Shown here: piece by piece, positions 45,255-53,707 of the stretch
Position numbering within the stretch: position 1 is the stretch's first letter
Layout: each line of letters opens with the position of its first letter
Origin: Paenibacillus thalictri
GTDB lineage: Bacteria > Bacillota > Bacilli > Paenibacillales > NBRC-103111
Length of the DNA stretch: 64,000 nt
Direction: 5' to 3'
NCBI RefSeq assembly: GCF_004307995.1
Contig: NZ_SIRE01000020.1
Span: 62,001 to 126,000 of the forward strand
The notes under the pieces: model-generated
What the model was told of the DNA's origin: nothing
What the model saw: the letters and a program-made list of their open reading frames with translations, nothing else
Databases searched by the model: none
Made by a program: the position numbers and the translations under genes

Positions 45255-45299
45255 TTTAAGATTCCTTTAAGATTTCTATTAAGGAACTGTTGCTATAAT
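45255..45299 (+). promoter_or_regulatory. TTTAAG-repeat operator and -10 box of the giant SLH gene
   Basis: TTTAAG (45255-45260), five bases, TTTAAG (45266-45271), six bases, ATTAAG (45278-45283), then 10 bases and TATAAT (45294-45299). No good -35 hexamer is present, so activation by a bound regulator is likely. The TTTAAG-N5-TTTAAG layout equals the known CiaR motif of streptococci. Confidence 0.65.
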
Positions 45300-45407
45300 T
45301 TTTTTAAGCTGGCATGGGTGCTAGTTAAGAAATATAACATACAGACGGTATTTAAATTGAAGCGGCTGTGGATCGGAAACATTCAAGATGGAAAGGAAAG
45401 AGCGACA

Positions 45408-48400
45408 ATGGGGTTGAAATTTCGTCGTATGATGACGCTATTTGCAGTTTGTATCCTTGTTTCAGGGCTATTCTCGGAATTCGCGCCATTTGGTAACGAT
45501 CATGCCTATGCAGGGACTGGCGGGGAGATCTATACCGTGGCAGGGGGGAATTATGGCGATTTGGGTGATGGAGGGCCGGCTGTCGATGCTGAACTTGCAA
45601 ATCCGTCGGCAGTAGCGGTAGATGGCGGAGGAAATCTGTATATCGCCGATACAGACAACTTTAAGATAAGGAAAGTAGATGCTTCGACGAGAGAAATCAG
45701 CACAGTGGCCGGGGATGGAAACTATGGTTACGCAGGTGATGGAGTTTCGCCCCTGAGCGCTCAACTGCGTAGTCCGACAGGTGTGGCGGTGGATGTTTAC
45801 GGCCATTTGTATATCGCCGATAAATACAACAACAGGATACGAAAAGTAGCGGGCGGCATTATTTCCACGATAGCGGGGACGGGAGAGAACGATTATTGGG
45901 GAGATAACGGTCCTGCGGATACAGCCAAACTAAGCGGCCCGGGCGGGGTAACGGTGGACGTCTACGGAAATCTGTATATCGCCGATACATCCAACCACCG
46001 AATTAGGAAAGTGGACGCCACCGGTACAATCACTACGGTAGCTGGATCGGATGATAGCGGTTTTGCGGGAGATGGGGGTCCGGCCGTCGATGCTCGATTA
46101 TACTACCCGAATGCAGTAGCGATAGACGGTGCCGGAAATCTCTTTATTGCCGATACATACAACAACAGAATAAGGAAAGTAGATGCATCGACGAGAAAAA
46201 TCAGCACAGTGGCCGGGTCGTCGGGAGTCGACGGTTATTCAGGAGACGGAGGTCCGGCCATTAACGCAAAATTGAATGAGCCGGAAGGAATAGCGGTAGA
46301 CAACAGCGGAAATCTGTACATCGCCGATACGGACAACAACAGGATCAGGAAGGTCCTCCCGAATGGTAATATCATCACAATCGCGGGAACGGGAGTGTCT
46401 GGTTATTTGGGCGACGGAGGGGTAGGCAATCTTGCACAATTAAACGGTCCGACCGGATTAGCGGTAGACAGCAGCGGAAATCTGTACATCGCCGATAAAT
46501 ACAACTATGCGATTCGCAAGCAAGTAACGTATATTCCTTCGAGCGATGCGGGATTAAGCAATATTACGCTGTCTAGCGGTACACTTAGTCCGGCATTTGC
46601 ATCCAGTAAGACTGACTACACGGCGAGTGTCGTTAATGGCGTGAGCAGTATCCGCGTTACGCCGACAACAGCGGATTCCCTCATAACGGTAAAAGTGAAC
46701 GGTCAGAGCGTCGCAAGCGGAGCCCAATCAGAAGACATCAATTTGGACGTAGGGGATAATACCGTTACATTGGTGGCTTTGGCGGAAGATGGCGAAACGA
46801 CGAAGACCTACACGATAACCATAGAGCGATTACGGAGCAGCAATGCGAACCTGAGTCAGTTAACGCTGTCGAACGGCACGCTCAGCCCGGCGTTCGCTTC
46901 GAATACGACGAGTTACTCGGCGAATGCAAATCAGAGTGCGATTACGGTAACTCCGACTATGGCGGATCCTATGGCTACTGTGAAGGTGAACGGGGCGACG
47001 GTGACGAATGGCACGGCATCTCAGTCGATTCCGCTAAACGTGGGCAATACTGCAATTACGGTCGTCGTGACGGCACAGGACGGAATAACAACGAAGACCT
47101 ACATATTAACCGTAATGAGATCGATAAGCGCGAATGCGGATTTGAGCGGATTATCGTTGTCGGCCGGTACGCTCAGTCCGGCGTTCGAGGCGGACACGAC
47201 CAGTTATACGGCGAACGTGGGGAATAGCATAAGCAGCGTGACAGTAACGCCAACGACAGCGGACGGCAGCGCGGCGGTGACCGTGAACGGAGTGCCGGTG
47301 GATAGCGGTGTTGCCTCCGCATCGCTGCCGCTTATTGTGGGGAGCAATACGATTTCGATGGAAGTCACGGCAGAGAACGGCACAACAAAAAAGACCTACA
47401 CAGTAACAGTAACGCGAGCAAAAAGCAGCAATGCGGACTTGAGCGATTTGAGTCTGTCGAACGGAGTGCTGACTCCATCCTTTGTACCGGGTACGTTCAA
47501 GACGAACGTGGATTACCAGGTCAGCAGCGTCACGATAATGCCGACGGTATCGGACACGATTCACGCTGCGGTCACCGTCAGTCTCTACAACAGCAGCGGA
47601 ACGTTAATCAGCGGACCGTATACGGTCGCGAGCGGCACGGCATCTCCGTTGCTGCCGCTCGCCGTGGGGAACAATACGATTACTATAGTGGTCACGGCAG
47701 AGGATGGAACGGCAAAGACCTACACGGTTGCCGTGACGCGGGGAGCGAGCAGCAATGCGGATTTAAGCAATTTAACACTGTCGAGCGGTCCGCTGATTCC
47801 GGCATTTGCGGGTACTTATACGGCGAATGTGGGATATAGTGTGAGCAGTGTCACGGTAACGCCGACATTGTCCGCTGCCGACAGCGCCTCTGTTACGGCA
47901 AGCGTGTATGATGGCAGCGGAACGAGGGTAAGCGGCCCACACCCAGTGGCGAGTGGTGCGGCATCCCCCTCGCTGCCGCTGAACGTGGGGGATAATGTCA
48001 TTTTGCTTGTGGTGACGGCGCAGGACGGCACGGCAAGGACGTACACGGTAACGGTAACGCGAGCGGCGGCAAGCGGCAATGCGGATTTGAGCGGACTAAC
48101 GCTGTCGAATGGCTCGCTAAGTCCGGCGTTTGAACCGGAAAGGACTAGCTATACGGCAAGTGTGGGAAATAGTGTCCAAAACGTCACGGTCACGATGGAA
48201 ATGTCTGATGCAGGTAAGGTTACAACGACGGCGAGTGTCTATACTAGCGCTGGTACGCTCATAAACGGACCATTTGTGATGTCGAGTGGTACGGCAGCTT
48301 TTTCATTTCAGCTGAACGTTGGGAGCAATGAGATTCTGATCCTCATTAGAACACAAGACGACACGACGAAGACATACACAATAAACGTAACGCGAGCGGT

Positions 48401-50594
48401 GGGCAGCAATGCGGACTTGAGCGATTTAAGTTTGTCGAACGGAGTGCTGACTCCATCCTTTGTACCGGGTACTTATACGGCGAATGTGGGATATAGTGTG
48501 AGCAGCGTCACGATAACGCCGACGATATCGGACACGATTCACGCTGCGGTCACCGTCAGTCTCTACAACAGCAGCGGAGCGTTAATCAGCGGGCCGTATA
48601 CGGTCACGAGCGGCACGGCATCTCCATTGCTGCCGCTCGCCGTGGGGAACAATACGATGACTATAGTGGTCACGGCGGAGGATGGAACGGCAAAGACCTA
48701 CACGGTTGCCGTGACGCGGGGAGCGAGCAGCAATGCGGAATTAAGCAATTTAACACTGTCGAGCGGCTCGCTGATTCCGGCATTTGCGGGTACTTATACG
48801 GCAAATGTGGAACATAGCGTGAGCAGCGTCACGGTAACGCCGACATTGTCCGCTGCCGACAGCGCCTCTGTTACGGCAAGTGTGTATGATGGCAGCGGAA
48901 CACGAGTAAGCGGCCCGCACGTATTGGCGAGCGCTGCGGCATCCCCCTCGCTGCCGCTAGCCGTGGGGAACAATGTGATCTCGATCCTTGTGACGGCGGA
49001 GGATGGCTCGACAAGGACGTACACGGTAACGGTAACGCGAGCGGCAAGCAGCAATGCGGATTTGAGCGGATTAACGCTGTCGAGTGGCCCGCTAAGTCCA
49101 GCGTTTGAACCGGAAAGGATCAGCTACTCCGCAAGTGTAGGCAACAACGTGAGCAGCATGACTGTAACGCCGGCAGTCGCGGACGACAACGCGGCAGTGA
49201 CCGTGAATGGCGTGCCGGTGGCCAGTGGCGTTGCCTCCGCATCACTGCTGCTGAACGTGGGCAGCAATGAGATTACGATCCTCGTGACAGCGCAAGACGA
49301 CACAACGAAGACATACAAGCTCGTCATAACCCGGGTGGCGCCTAACCCGGCGCCGTCCTCGTCCTACTCTGGGGGTGGAGGAGGCTCAGCACCAATCGTA
49401 AACAATCCTGTTATCGATTTGAACGGCCAGAAGTTAGATCTTACCGAAATCAATACCGAAAGGCCATTTGTGACCTTGGAAGCAACGCCGACAGACGGAG
49501 TGGTCATTGTTGTTGTTCCGGCGAGCATTTTAACCGAATTAGCCGCAAAAAATGCCGATTTTTACTTAGAAATCAAGACGCCATACGGCAGCTATCAAGT
49601 GCCGGCCAATCTAGCTTTGCTTATTCCGGAGTTGCCGGACTTGCTTGCGAAGAATGAGCTTCAAGCCGGAGATGCCAGCTTTAGGATTACGTTGACCGAT
49701 AAATCCAGCGACAAGAACATGCAAGTTGCGATCGCGAACGCATGGCCGAATGGCAAAGTACTGGGGCCGGTTGTCGATTTCCGCATCGATATCGTCAATG
49801 CGAAAAGCGGCTTAACGATCGGAACGGCAGACAAGTTCAATCAGGCGCTGACGAGATGGATTCCGCTTTCGAACAACGCGACCGGATTGCCGAAGTTATG
49901 GGGAGCGTTCCGCTATCATGAGGCGACGAAGAAGTTTGAGTTTGTCCCGGCGAGGAAACTGAAGCAAGACGGCGTGTGGTATGCAGCCATCCGTTCTTAT
50001 ACAAACAGCGTGTATGTTGCGTTGGCCAATACGGCAAGTTTTGCCGATGTAGAGCAGCATTGGAGCAAAGCTTCAATAGAATTTGCTGCAGCGAAAGGGT
50101 TAGTGGAGGGAATCGGTGAAGGGCAGTTTGACCCCGATAAAATAGTGACGAGAGCCGAGTTTACAGTCATGCTTGTACGTTCCTTAAGACGTGGTTATTT
50201 CGCAGCGGGCTCAACAGGTTATGCCGATGTGAAGTCCGGCGTATGGTACTCCGACGTTGTTGCTCAGGCGCAGGAGCTTGGCCTGCTTGATTTTGTTAGC
50301 GGTGAGAGATTTAATCCCGATCAACCGTTGACCCGTATGGAAATGGCGAGTATGCTGGCAGCCGCCATTCACCTTGATCATCTGCCGGTAACAACCGAAT
50401 CTGTAAGTTTGGACAACTATAAAGATATGGAAAGCGTAGAAGCAGATTACCTGAAAGACATTCGTCTAATGATCAAGCTGCAGATCATGACGGGTACGGC
50501 GGAAGATACGTTCAGCCCACAAGGCCAGGCGACACGAGCGCAGGCAGTAACTGTGCTGATTCGAACCCTGCAAGCGCTGGGGATGGTGGACTAG
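45408..50594 (+). CDS. Giant SLH-anchored surface protein: NHL propeller plus nine cadherin-like domains
   Basis: A 1728-residue exported protein. Signal peptide MGLKFRRMMTLFAVCILVSG ... AYA. Residues about 36-375 form six NHL repeats (GNLYIADTDNNRIRKV and similar), a six-bladed propeller. Nine cadherin-like beta-sandwich domains (PF12733 type; SNADLSGLTLSSG ... TKTYTVTVTRA) cover about 377-1310. A Gly/Ser linker and an S-layer-associated domain follow, and three SLH domains (about 1544-1728; FADVEQHWSKASIEFAAAKG) anchor it to the cell-wall polymer. ATG 45408 follows GGAAAGGAAAG; the frame from 45318 is discarded. Probably a surface adhesin or carbohydrate-contact protein; expression likely set by the divergent two-component system. 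Confidence 0.85.
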   Translation: MGLKFRRMMTLFAVCILVSGLFSEFAPFGNDHAYAGTGGEIYTVAGGNYGDLGDGGPAVDAELANPSAVAVDGGGNLYIADTDNFKIRKVDASTREISTVAGDGNYGYAGDGVSPLSAQLRSPTGVAVDVYGHLYIADKYNNRIRKVAGGIISTIAGTGENDYWGDNGPADTAKLSGPGGVTVDVYGNLYIADTSNHRIRKVDATGTITTVAGSDDSGFAGDGGPAVDARLYYPNAVAIDGAGNLFIADTYNNRIRKVDASTRKISTVAGSSGVDGYSGDGGPAINAKLNEPEGIAVDNSGNLYIADTDNNRIRKVLPNGNIITIAGTGVSGYLGDGGVGNLAQLNGPTGLAVDSSGNLYIADKYNYAIRKQVTYIPSSDAGLSNITLSSGTLSPAFASSKTDYTASVVNGVSSIRVTPTTADSLITVKVNGQSVASGAQSEDINLDVGDNTVTLVALAEDGETTKTYTITIERLRSSNANLSQLTLSNGTLSPAFASNTTSYSANANQSAITVTPTMADPMATVKVNGATVTNGTASQSIPLNVGNTAITVVVTAQDGITTKTYILTVMRSISANADLSGLSLSAGTLSPAFEADTTSYTANVGNSISSVTVTPTTADGSAAVTVNGVPVDSGVASASLPLIVGSNTISMEVTAENGTTKKTYTVTVTRAKSSNADLSDLSLSNGVLTPSFVPGTFKTNVDYQVSSVTIMPTVSDTIHAAVTVSLYNSSGTLISGPYTVASGTASPLLPLAVGNNTITIVVTAEDGTAKTYTVAVTRGASSNADLSNLTLSSGPLIPAFAGTYTANVGYSVSSVTVTPTLSAADSASVTASVYDGSGTRVSGPHPVASGAASPSLPLNVGDNVILLVVTAQDGTARTYTVTVTRAAASGNADLSGLTLSNGSLSPAFEPERTSYTASVGNSVQNVTVTMEMSDAGKVTTTASVYTSAGTLINGPFVMSSGTAAFSFQLNVGSNEILILIRTQDDTTKTYTINVTRAVGSNADLSDLSLSNGVLTPSFVPGTYTANVGYSVSSVTITPTISDTIHAAVTVSLYNSSGALISGPYTVTSGTASPLLPLAVGNNTMTIVVTAEDGTAKTYTVAVTRGASSNAELSNLTLSSGSLIPAFAGTYTANVEHSVSSVTVTPTLSAADSASVTASVYDGSGTRVSGPHVLASAAASPSLPLAVGNNVISILVTAEDGSTRTYTVTVTRAASSNADLSGLTLSSGPLSPAFEPERISYSASVGNNVSSMTVTPAVADDNAAVTVNGVPVASGVASASLLLNVGSNEITILVTAQDDTTKTYKLVITRVAPNPAPSSSYSGGGGGSAPIVNNPVIDLNGQKLDLTEINTERPFVTLEATPTDGVVIVVVPASILTELAAKNADFYLEIKTPYGSYQVPANLALLIPELPDLLAKNELQAGDASFRITLTDKSSDKNMQVAIANAWPNGKVLGPVVDFRIDIVNAKSGLTIGTADKFNQALTRWIPLSNNATGLPKLWGAFRYHEATKKFEFVPARKLKQDGVWYAAIRSYTNSVYVALANTASFADVEQHWSKASIEFAAAKGLVEGIGEGQFDPDKIVTRAEFTVMLVRSLRRGYFAAGSTGYADVKSGVWYSDVVAQAQELGLLDFVSGERFNPDQPLTRMEMASMLAAAIHLDHLPVTTESVSLDNYKDMESVEADYLKDIRLMIKLQIMTGTAEDTFSPQGQATRAQAVTVLIRTLQALGMVD
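47425..49130 (+). repeat. Approx. 978-base tandem duplication within the SLH gene
   Basis: The DNA from about 47425 recurs from 48403 (offset 978 bases, 326 codons). The near-identical parts cover cadherin-like domains 4-5 (and the start of 6) versus 7-8 (and the start of 9), for example GGAGTGCTGACTCCATCCTT in both. Domain 9 ends like domain 3, so it is a mosaic. Confidence 0.75.
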
Positions 50595-50683
50595 GTCCGA
50601 GTTCGTCGGAAGCTGTAAGGACAACTTCACGAAATATTCGCTCCTGCACTTCAAAATGCACCATTTTATAAATCGTTATAAAC

Positions 50684-50715
50684 AAAAAGGATACCCGATT
50701 AACGGGTACCTTTTT
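50684..50715. terminator. Bidirectional terminator
   Basis: AAAAAGG(A)TACCCG / CGGGTA(C)CCTTTTT around ATTAA, with A and T runs on the two flanks. It serves the SLH gene (+) and the small gene (-). Confidence 0.85.
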
Positions 50716-50726
50716 GCATGCAATCT

Positions 50727-50930
50727 CTATAACTTAGCCATTATTATAAAGCGTTCCGAATTGGTCATAATACCTTTCTCAGTTTGATTTTCCTTAATAA
50801 ATTGTTGAAGGATTTGGAAATCAACCTCAGTCCGTCCAAAGCCGGGAATAATGGGGGTGTGTTTTAGTAAAAAAATCAGGTTGTCCAGCCCGAAAACTAA
50901 ATACCTCGAACGATACGGGAAAACATCCAT
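50727..50930 (-). CDS. Small hypothetical protein, 67 residues
   Basis: A 67-residue protein beginning MDVFPYRSRYLVFGLDNLIF; no family recognised, and no signal peptide. It has its own signals: ATG 50930 is 6 bases after GAGGTG, a TTGATT-N18-TATAAT promoter lies at 50956-50985, and a bidirectional terminator follows at 50684. These make it a likely real gene. Neighbours give no clue to function. Confidence 0.6.
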   Translation of the reverse strand: MDVFPYRSRYLVFGLDNLIFLLKHTPIIPGFGRTEVDFQILQQFIKENQTEKGIMTNSERFIIMAKL

Positions 50931-50955
50931 TTCACCTCATTTGAAAGATAACCCA

Positions 50956-50985
50956 ATTATAGTTCGAAGAGAGTTCGTCAATCAA
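50956..50985 (-). promoter_or_regulatory. Promoter of the 67-residue gene
   Basis: TTGATT (50985-50980), 18-base spacer, TATAAT (50961-50956). Confidence 0.6.
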
Positions 50986-51081
50986 GAAAGAAGCTAAAGA
51001 TTTGCAGGGGCCGTACAGATTGAGATTGAGGTTTTGTCCTTAAAATGAAACGAAAAGCGGGAGTCAAAAAGAATGGCTCTT

Positions 51082-51495
51082 CTAACAGAAGCAATCGGGA
51101 GCGGCCGTTTGTCCGGGTGAACCGGGAGAAACCGAAGTTTGCTCTTCTGCTGCTTCAGCCCGGCCCAGCGCGTTCTCGTAAGCGATGATGGCATGGGTCG
51201 CATGGCTGAGCACCGCGCCGGCTCGTGTGGATGCGGCGATCATAACGGCGCTGACGATTTCCTCCTGCGTGCCGCCGTGCTTTTTGCATTTTTGCACATG
51301 GACGTCGATGCAGTAAGGGCAGCCGGTGACGTGAGCGACAGCCACGGCGATCAGCTCTTTTATTTTGGGAGGGATGACGTTAGAGCCGTGATACACTTCC
51401 TGCTCAAAAGCCAAAAAAGACGAGGCGGCCTGCGGAGCGAGTTTCATCAGGTCGGGAATTCGCGTCAGATTGGAACGGTCGTAATAATGAGTCAT
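51082..51495 (-). CDS. Carboxymuconolactone decarboxylase family protein (AhpD-like)
   Basis: A 137-residue all-helical protein with the AhpD-like redox motif: Glu in IKELIAVAVAHVTG, then CPYCIDVH (CxxCxxxH; about residues 57-64). Such proteins reduce peroxides or partner thiols. A C-terminal DCFC adds a CxC pair. ATG 51495 is 8 bases after GGAGG; ATG 51510 lacks spacing. It follows a Crp/Fnr regulator on the same strand and may be controlled by it, for example in response to oxygen or peroxide. Confidence 0.85.
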   Translation of the reverse strand: MTHYYDRSNLTRIPDLMKLAPQAASSFLAFEQEVYHGSNVIPPKIKELIAVAVAHVTGCPYCIDVHVQKCKKHGGTQEEIVSAVMIAASTRAGAVLSHATHAIIAYENALGRAEAAEEQTSVSPGSPGQTAAPDCFC

Positions 51496-51574
51496 TGTAA
51501 ATGCCTCCACTCAAGTTTAATGGATGTTACAAGACTCATTGTAGGGGAGATCAGGCCGGAGAACCGTAACTTTA

Positions 51575-52252
51575 TCACAAAGGGGGCTCGGACATGGCGG
51601 TCAGGAAGCTGCGGTTAAGGATCGTGATTTTTCCGCGTTGCGAGGCGATGGCGCCTTTTTCCGCGAAGTCCTTCAATACGCGGGAGACAACCTCGCGGGC
51701 GGTGCCCAACTCGATCGCCAACCGTTCGTGGGTGATGTGCAGTCTGTCGGCATGCTCGGAGTGTCGAAGCAAATATGCGGCAATACGGCAGGGCACAGGC
51801 TGAAAAGCGACCTGCTCCAGCAGCGCCGTCACTTTGGTCATCCGCTCGACAAACTGTCTGTAAATGAACTGGCGAAATGGCTTGACCGTATCCATCCAGC
51901 TTTTGAACAAGGGGACGGGAATCAGCAGAACCTCGCTTTCCGTCTCGACCGATACCGATGCTTCGTATTCCATGTCGCCCATAATGCTGGCCATCATTAG
52001 CACGCAGCATTGCCCGCCTTGTACGCGGTACAGCGTAATTTCCCGGCCGGAAGAGCTTATTTTGTATACCCGGATCGACCCGCCGACAATAAACATGGCA
52101 TGCTGGAGCACATGACCTTCGCGCACCGAATGCGGAGTGTCGGGAGTGACGGCAACAAGCTCGGCCGTATGCCATAGTTCCGCGGAGACGCTGGAGAAAC
52201 TCGGAAATACTCCGCAAATTCGCCGGATGTGTTCAGGCTGCAAAGCGCTCAT
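51575..52252 (-). CDS. Crp/Fnr family transcriptional regulator
   Basis: A 225-residue regulator with an N-terminal cyclic-nucleotide-binding-like domain (VLQHAMFIVGGSIRVYKIS, VQGGQCCVLMMASIMGD) and a C-terminal winged helix-turn-helix (LAIELGTAREVVSRVLKDFAE). No N-terminal Cys cluster for an FNR iron-sulphur centre is seen; a CC pair lies in the sensor domain. ATG 52252 follows AAAGGAGG at a distance of 11. Placed before the AhpD-like gene, it may regulate it. The effector is unknown. Confidence 0.85.
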   Translation of the reverse strand: MSALQPEHIRRICGVFPSFSSVSAELWHTAELVAVTPDTPHSVREGHVLQHAMFIVGGSIRVYKISSSGREITLYRVQGGQCCVLMMASIMGDMEYEASVSVETESEVLLIPVPLFKSWMDTVKPFRQFIYRQFVERMTKVTALLEQVAFQPVPCRIAAYLLRHSEHADRLHITHERLAIELGTAREVVSRVLKDFAEKGAIASQRGKITILNRSFLTAMSEPPL

Positions 52253-52278
52253 AGGGCAGTGGGCCTCCTTTATCGCAT

Positions 52279-52304
52279 AAAAAAAGGATACCCGCAGGGC
52301 ACCC
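52279..52304 (-). terminator. Terminator of the GNAT-peptide-GNAT operon
   Basis: Minus strand GGGTGCCC / GGGTATCC (with G-T pairs) around TGC, followed by seven T, just past the stop of the 52306 gene. Confidence 0.7.
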
Positions 52305-52305
52305 G

Positions 52306-52851
52306 TTATCGTCTTGCCGACCTTCTGCCGCGAGCGGCTTCCAACCGGCCGCAGTAAACCTCCAGTTCATTAAACGGAACCGTGTAAAAGGTCATATTAT
52401 TCACTCCGGCCGAAGCCGATGCGCCTGGCAGCAGCTTGAACTTGGAAAAAAGCCGTTCCTGCTCGTGGTCGTCGGCAGAAGTCCAAAATTGCACTTGCTC
52501 CACCTCAGGATTGCCTTCCTTCATCATGGTAAGCAAGTGCTGCAGGCTTCGGAGAAACAGCAGCGTCCGGCGGTATGGCTGCTGAAGAAATGCGACTTCG
52601 ACTTGAGCGATGTGCCGGTCTTCATAATCATTAGCGCCAGTGCCGTATACGTAGCCGGCGGCGCCGACAGCCTCGTATGGTTCTTCGCTGACAATGAGCA
52701 TTGCTTTTCCAAAAATTAACGGGCTGCTCAGAAAGCTGAGCTTCAGGGCAAAGGAGTACGGCAGCCCAAGCTGATCATGGTGCTGCAGCAAAAATCTCGT
52801 GTACGTCTCGTAATCCAATTCGAATTTGCATGTGCGAAATTCGAAAAACAT
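52306..52851 (-). CDS. GNAT-like acyltransferase, second copy
   Basis: A 181-residue protein that looks like a GNAT-type acyltransferase (VGAAGYVYGTGANDYEDRHI, YRRTLLFLRSLQHLL, and FSKFKLL). It shares the pattern DRHxAxI ... YRxxxLF ... PEVxxVQF ... SKF with the 52996-53508 protein. A clear acetyl-CoA loop RxxGxG/A is not seen, so an acyl donor other than acetyl-CoA or a degenerate fold is possible. The start ATG 52851 overlaps the stop of the small peptide gene (TAATG), a sign of translational coupling. A terminator follows. Function unknown; modification of the peptide is inferred. Confidence 0.6.
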   Translation of the reverse strand: MFFEFRTCKFELDYETYTRFLLQHHDQLGLPYSFALKLSFLSSPLIFGKAMLIVSEEPYEAVGAAGYVYGTGANDYEDRHIAQVEVAFLQQPYRRTLLFLRSLQHLLTMMKEGNPEVEQVQFWTSADDHEQERLFSKFKLLPGASASAGVNNMTFYTVPFNELEVYCGRLEAARGRRSARR

Positions 52852-52949
52852 TACTTTAACAGTACTCTTAAGGAATCGTTAGTTTTGACGATTTTACCGA
52901 AACCGCTGCCTTTCTTTATATCCTTTATGGATGGTGGAATTATGATCAT
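52851..52949 (-). CDS. Small peptide between the two GNAT-like genes (32 residues)
   Basis: A short gene of 32 codons. It starts MIIIPPSIKDIKKG and ends with RVLLK: a hydrophobic N terminus, a basic Lys-rich middle with Gly-Ser-Gly, and a hydrophobic end. ATG 52949 has AGGAGG 7 bases upstream, an excellent site, and its TAA overlaps the ATG of the next gene. It could be the substrate of the flanking enzymes (an acylated signal or antimicrobial peptide) or only a coupling leader; the sequence does not decide. Confidence 0.6.
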   Translation of the reverse strand: MIIIPPSIKDIKKGSGFGKIVKTNDSLRVLLK

Positions 52950-52995
52950 GTGAGTTCCTCCTAAACATATCATTTTTTAATCTGGTACCTCTTTA

Positions 52996-53508
52996 TTATA
53001 CCTTCGCAAGCTTCGCTAGGGTAGCCTTTAAGTTGTTAATTTTCTCACAAAAGACCATTTCTTGCCCGTTTCTGCCGTCCCGCAAGTGGGAAAAGGTCAT
53101 AAATTTGGAGTATAGTCTGCACAAATAGGTGTTTTCCTTTACGGCAGCAAACTGTACTTCCTGCACCTCGGGATGTTGTTCCGCAATATGGTCAACGATG
53201 AACCGCAGCCCGTTAAAAAATAGCCGCGAGCCTCTATAGGTTCTGTCGGCGACGGTTAAGCCGATCATCGCGGTGTGCCGGTCCGCAAATTCGTTCTCCG
53301 GCGTCCCGTGGTAATACGTAAGCGCAGCGATGGTACGATGCTCGTCATCCGTAACCCGGATCAGATGCCCCTCGGTAATAAATGAGTAAAGCAGCGAAAT
53401 GATATCCACTGTTGAAAGCGACGCATGGAGGTCGAGCCTGTGATCCAGCAAAAATAAGCTGATATCGGCGAATTCATCGTCTGTTGTGCAGTGCGTGTAA
53501 TGCGTCAT
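52996..53508 (-). CDS. GNAT-like acyltransferase, first copy
   Basis: A 170-residue GNAT-like protein (GTPENEFADRHTAMIGLTV, YRGSRLFFNGLRFIVDHI, HPEVQEVQFAA, LYSKFMTF). It is paralogous to the 52306-52851 protein with matching motif order. ATG 53508 has GAAAGGAGAG upstream and a promoter at 53537-53565. First gene of a three-gene unit ending at the terminator 52279. Uncharacterised; the shared motif block suggests the same acyl or substrate type in both copies. Confidence 0.6.
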   Translation of the reverse strand: MTHYTHCTTDDEFADISLFLLDHRLDLHASLSTVDIISLLYSFITEGHLIRVTDDEHRTIAALTYYHGTPENEFADRHTAMIGLTVADRTYRGSRLFFNGLRFIVDHIAEQHPEVQEVQFAAVKENTYLCRLYSKFMTFSHLRDGRNGQEMVFCEKINNLKATLAKLAKV

Positions 53509-53536
53509 ACCGCATCTCTCCTTTCCGGCTACATTT

Positions 53537-53565
53537 AAGATACCCGAATCGCTTTCGTATGTAAA
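53537..53565 (-). promoter_or_regulatory. Promoter of the GNAT-peptide-GNAT operon
   Basis: TTTACA (53565-53560), 17-base spacer, TATCTT (53542-53537), 29 bases before the first start. Confidence 0.65.
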
Positions 53566-53707
53566 CGGCTGCCGTATACGATTGTTTATGAATTAAAAGC
53601 GATGATAAGGAAGGAATGGAGCGACGGAAAGCGAATATGTTTATGAAAGCTGTATCAGTTCAATTCATTTTCTTTGTGTTTAAAAAAATGACGAAGGCGG
53701 GCTAAAC

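Noticed and set aside
46540..49330. Repeats in the giant SLH gene as a CRISPR array or mobile element
   Set aside because: Repeats are in-frame protein domains of about 100 residues, with no spacers or transposase.
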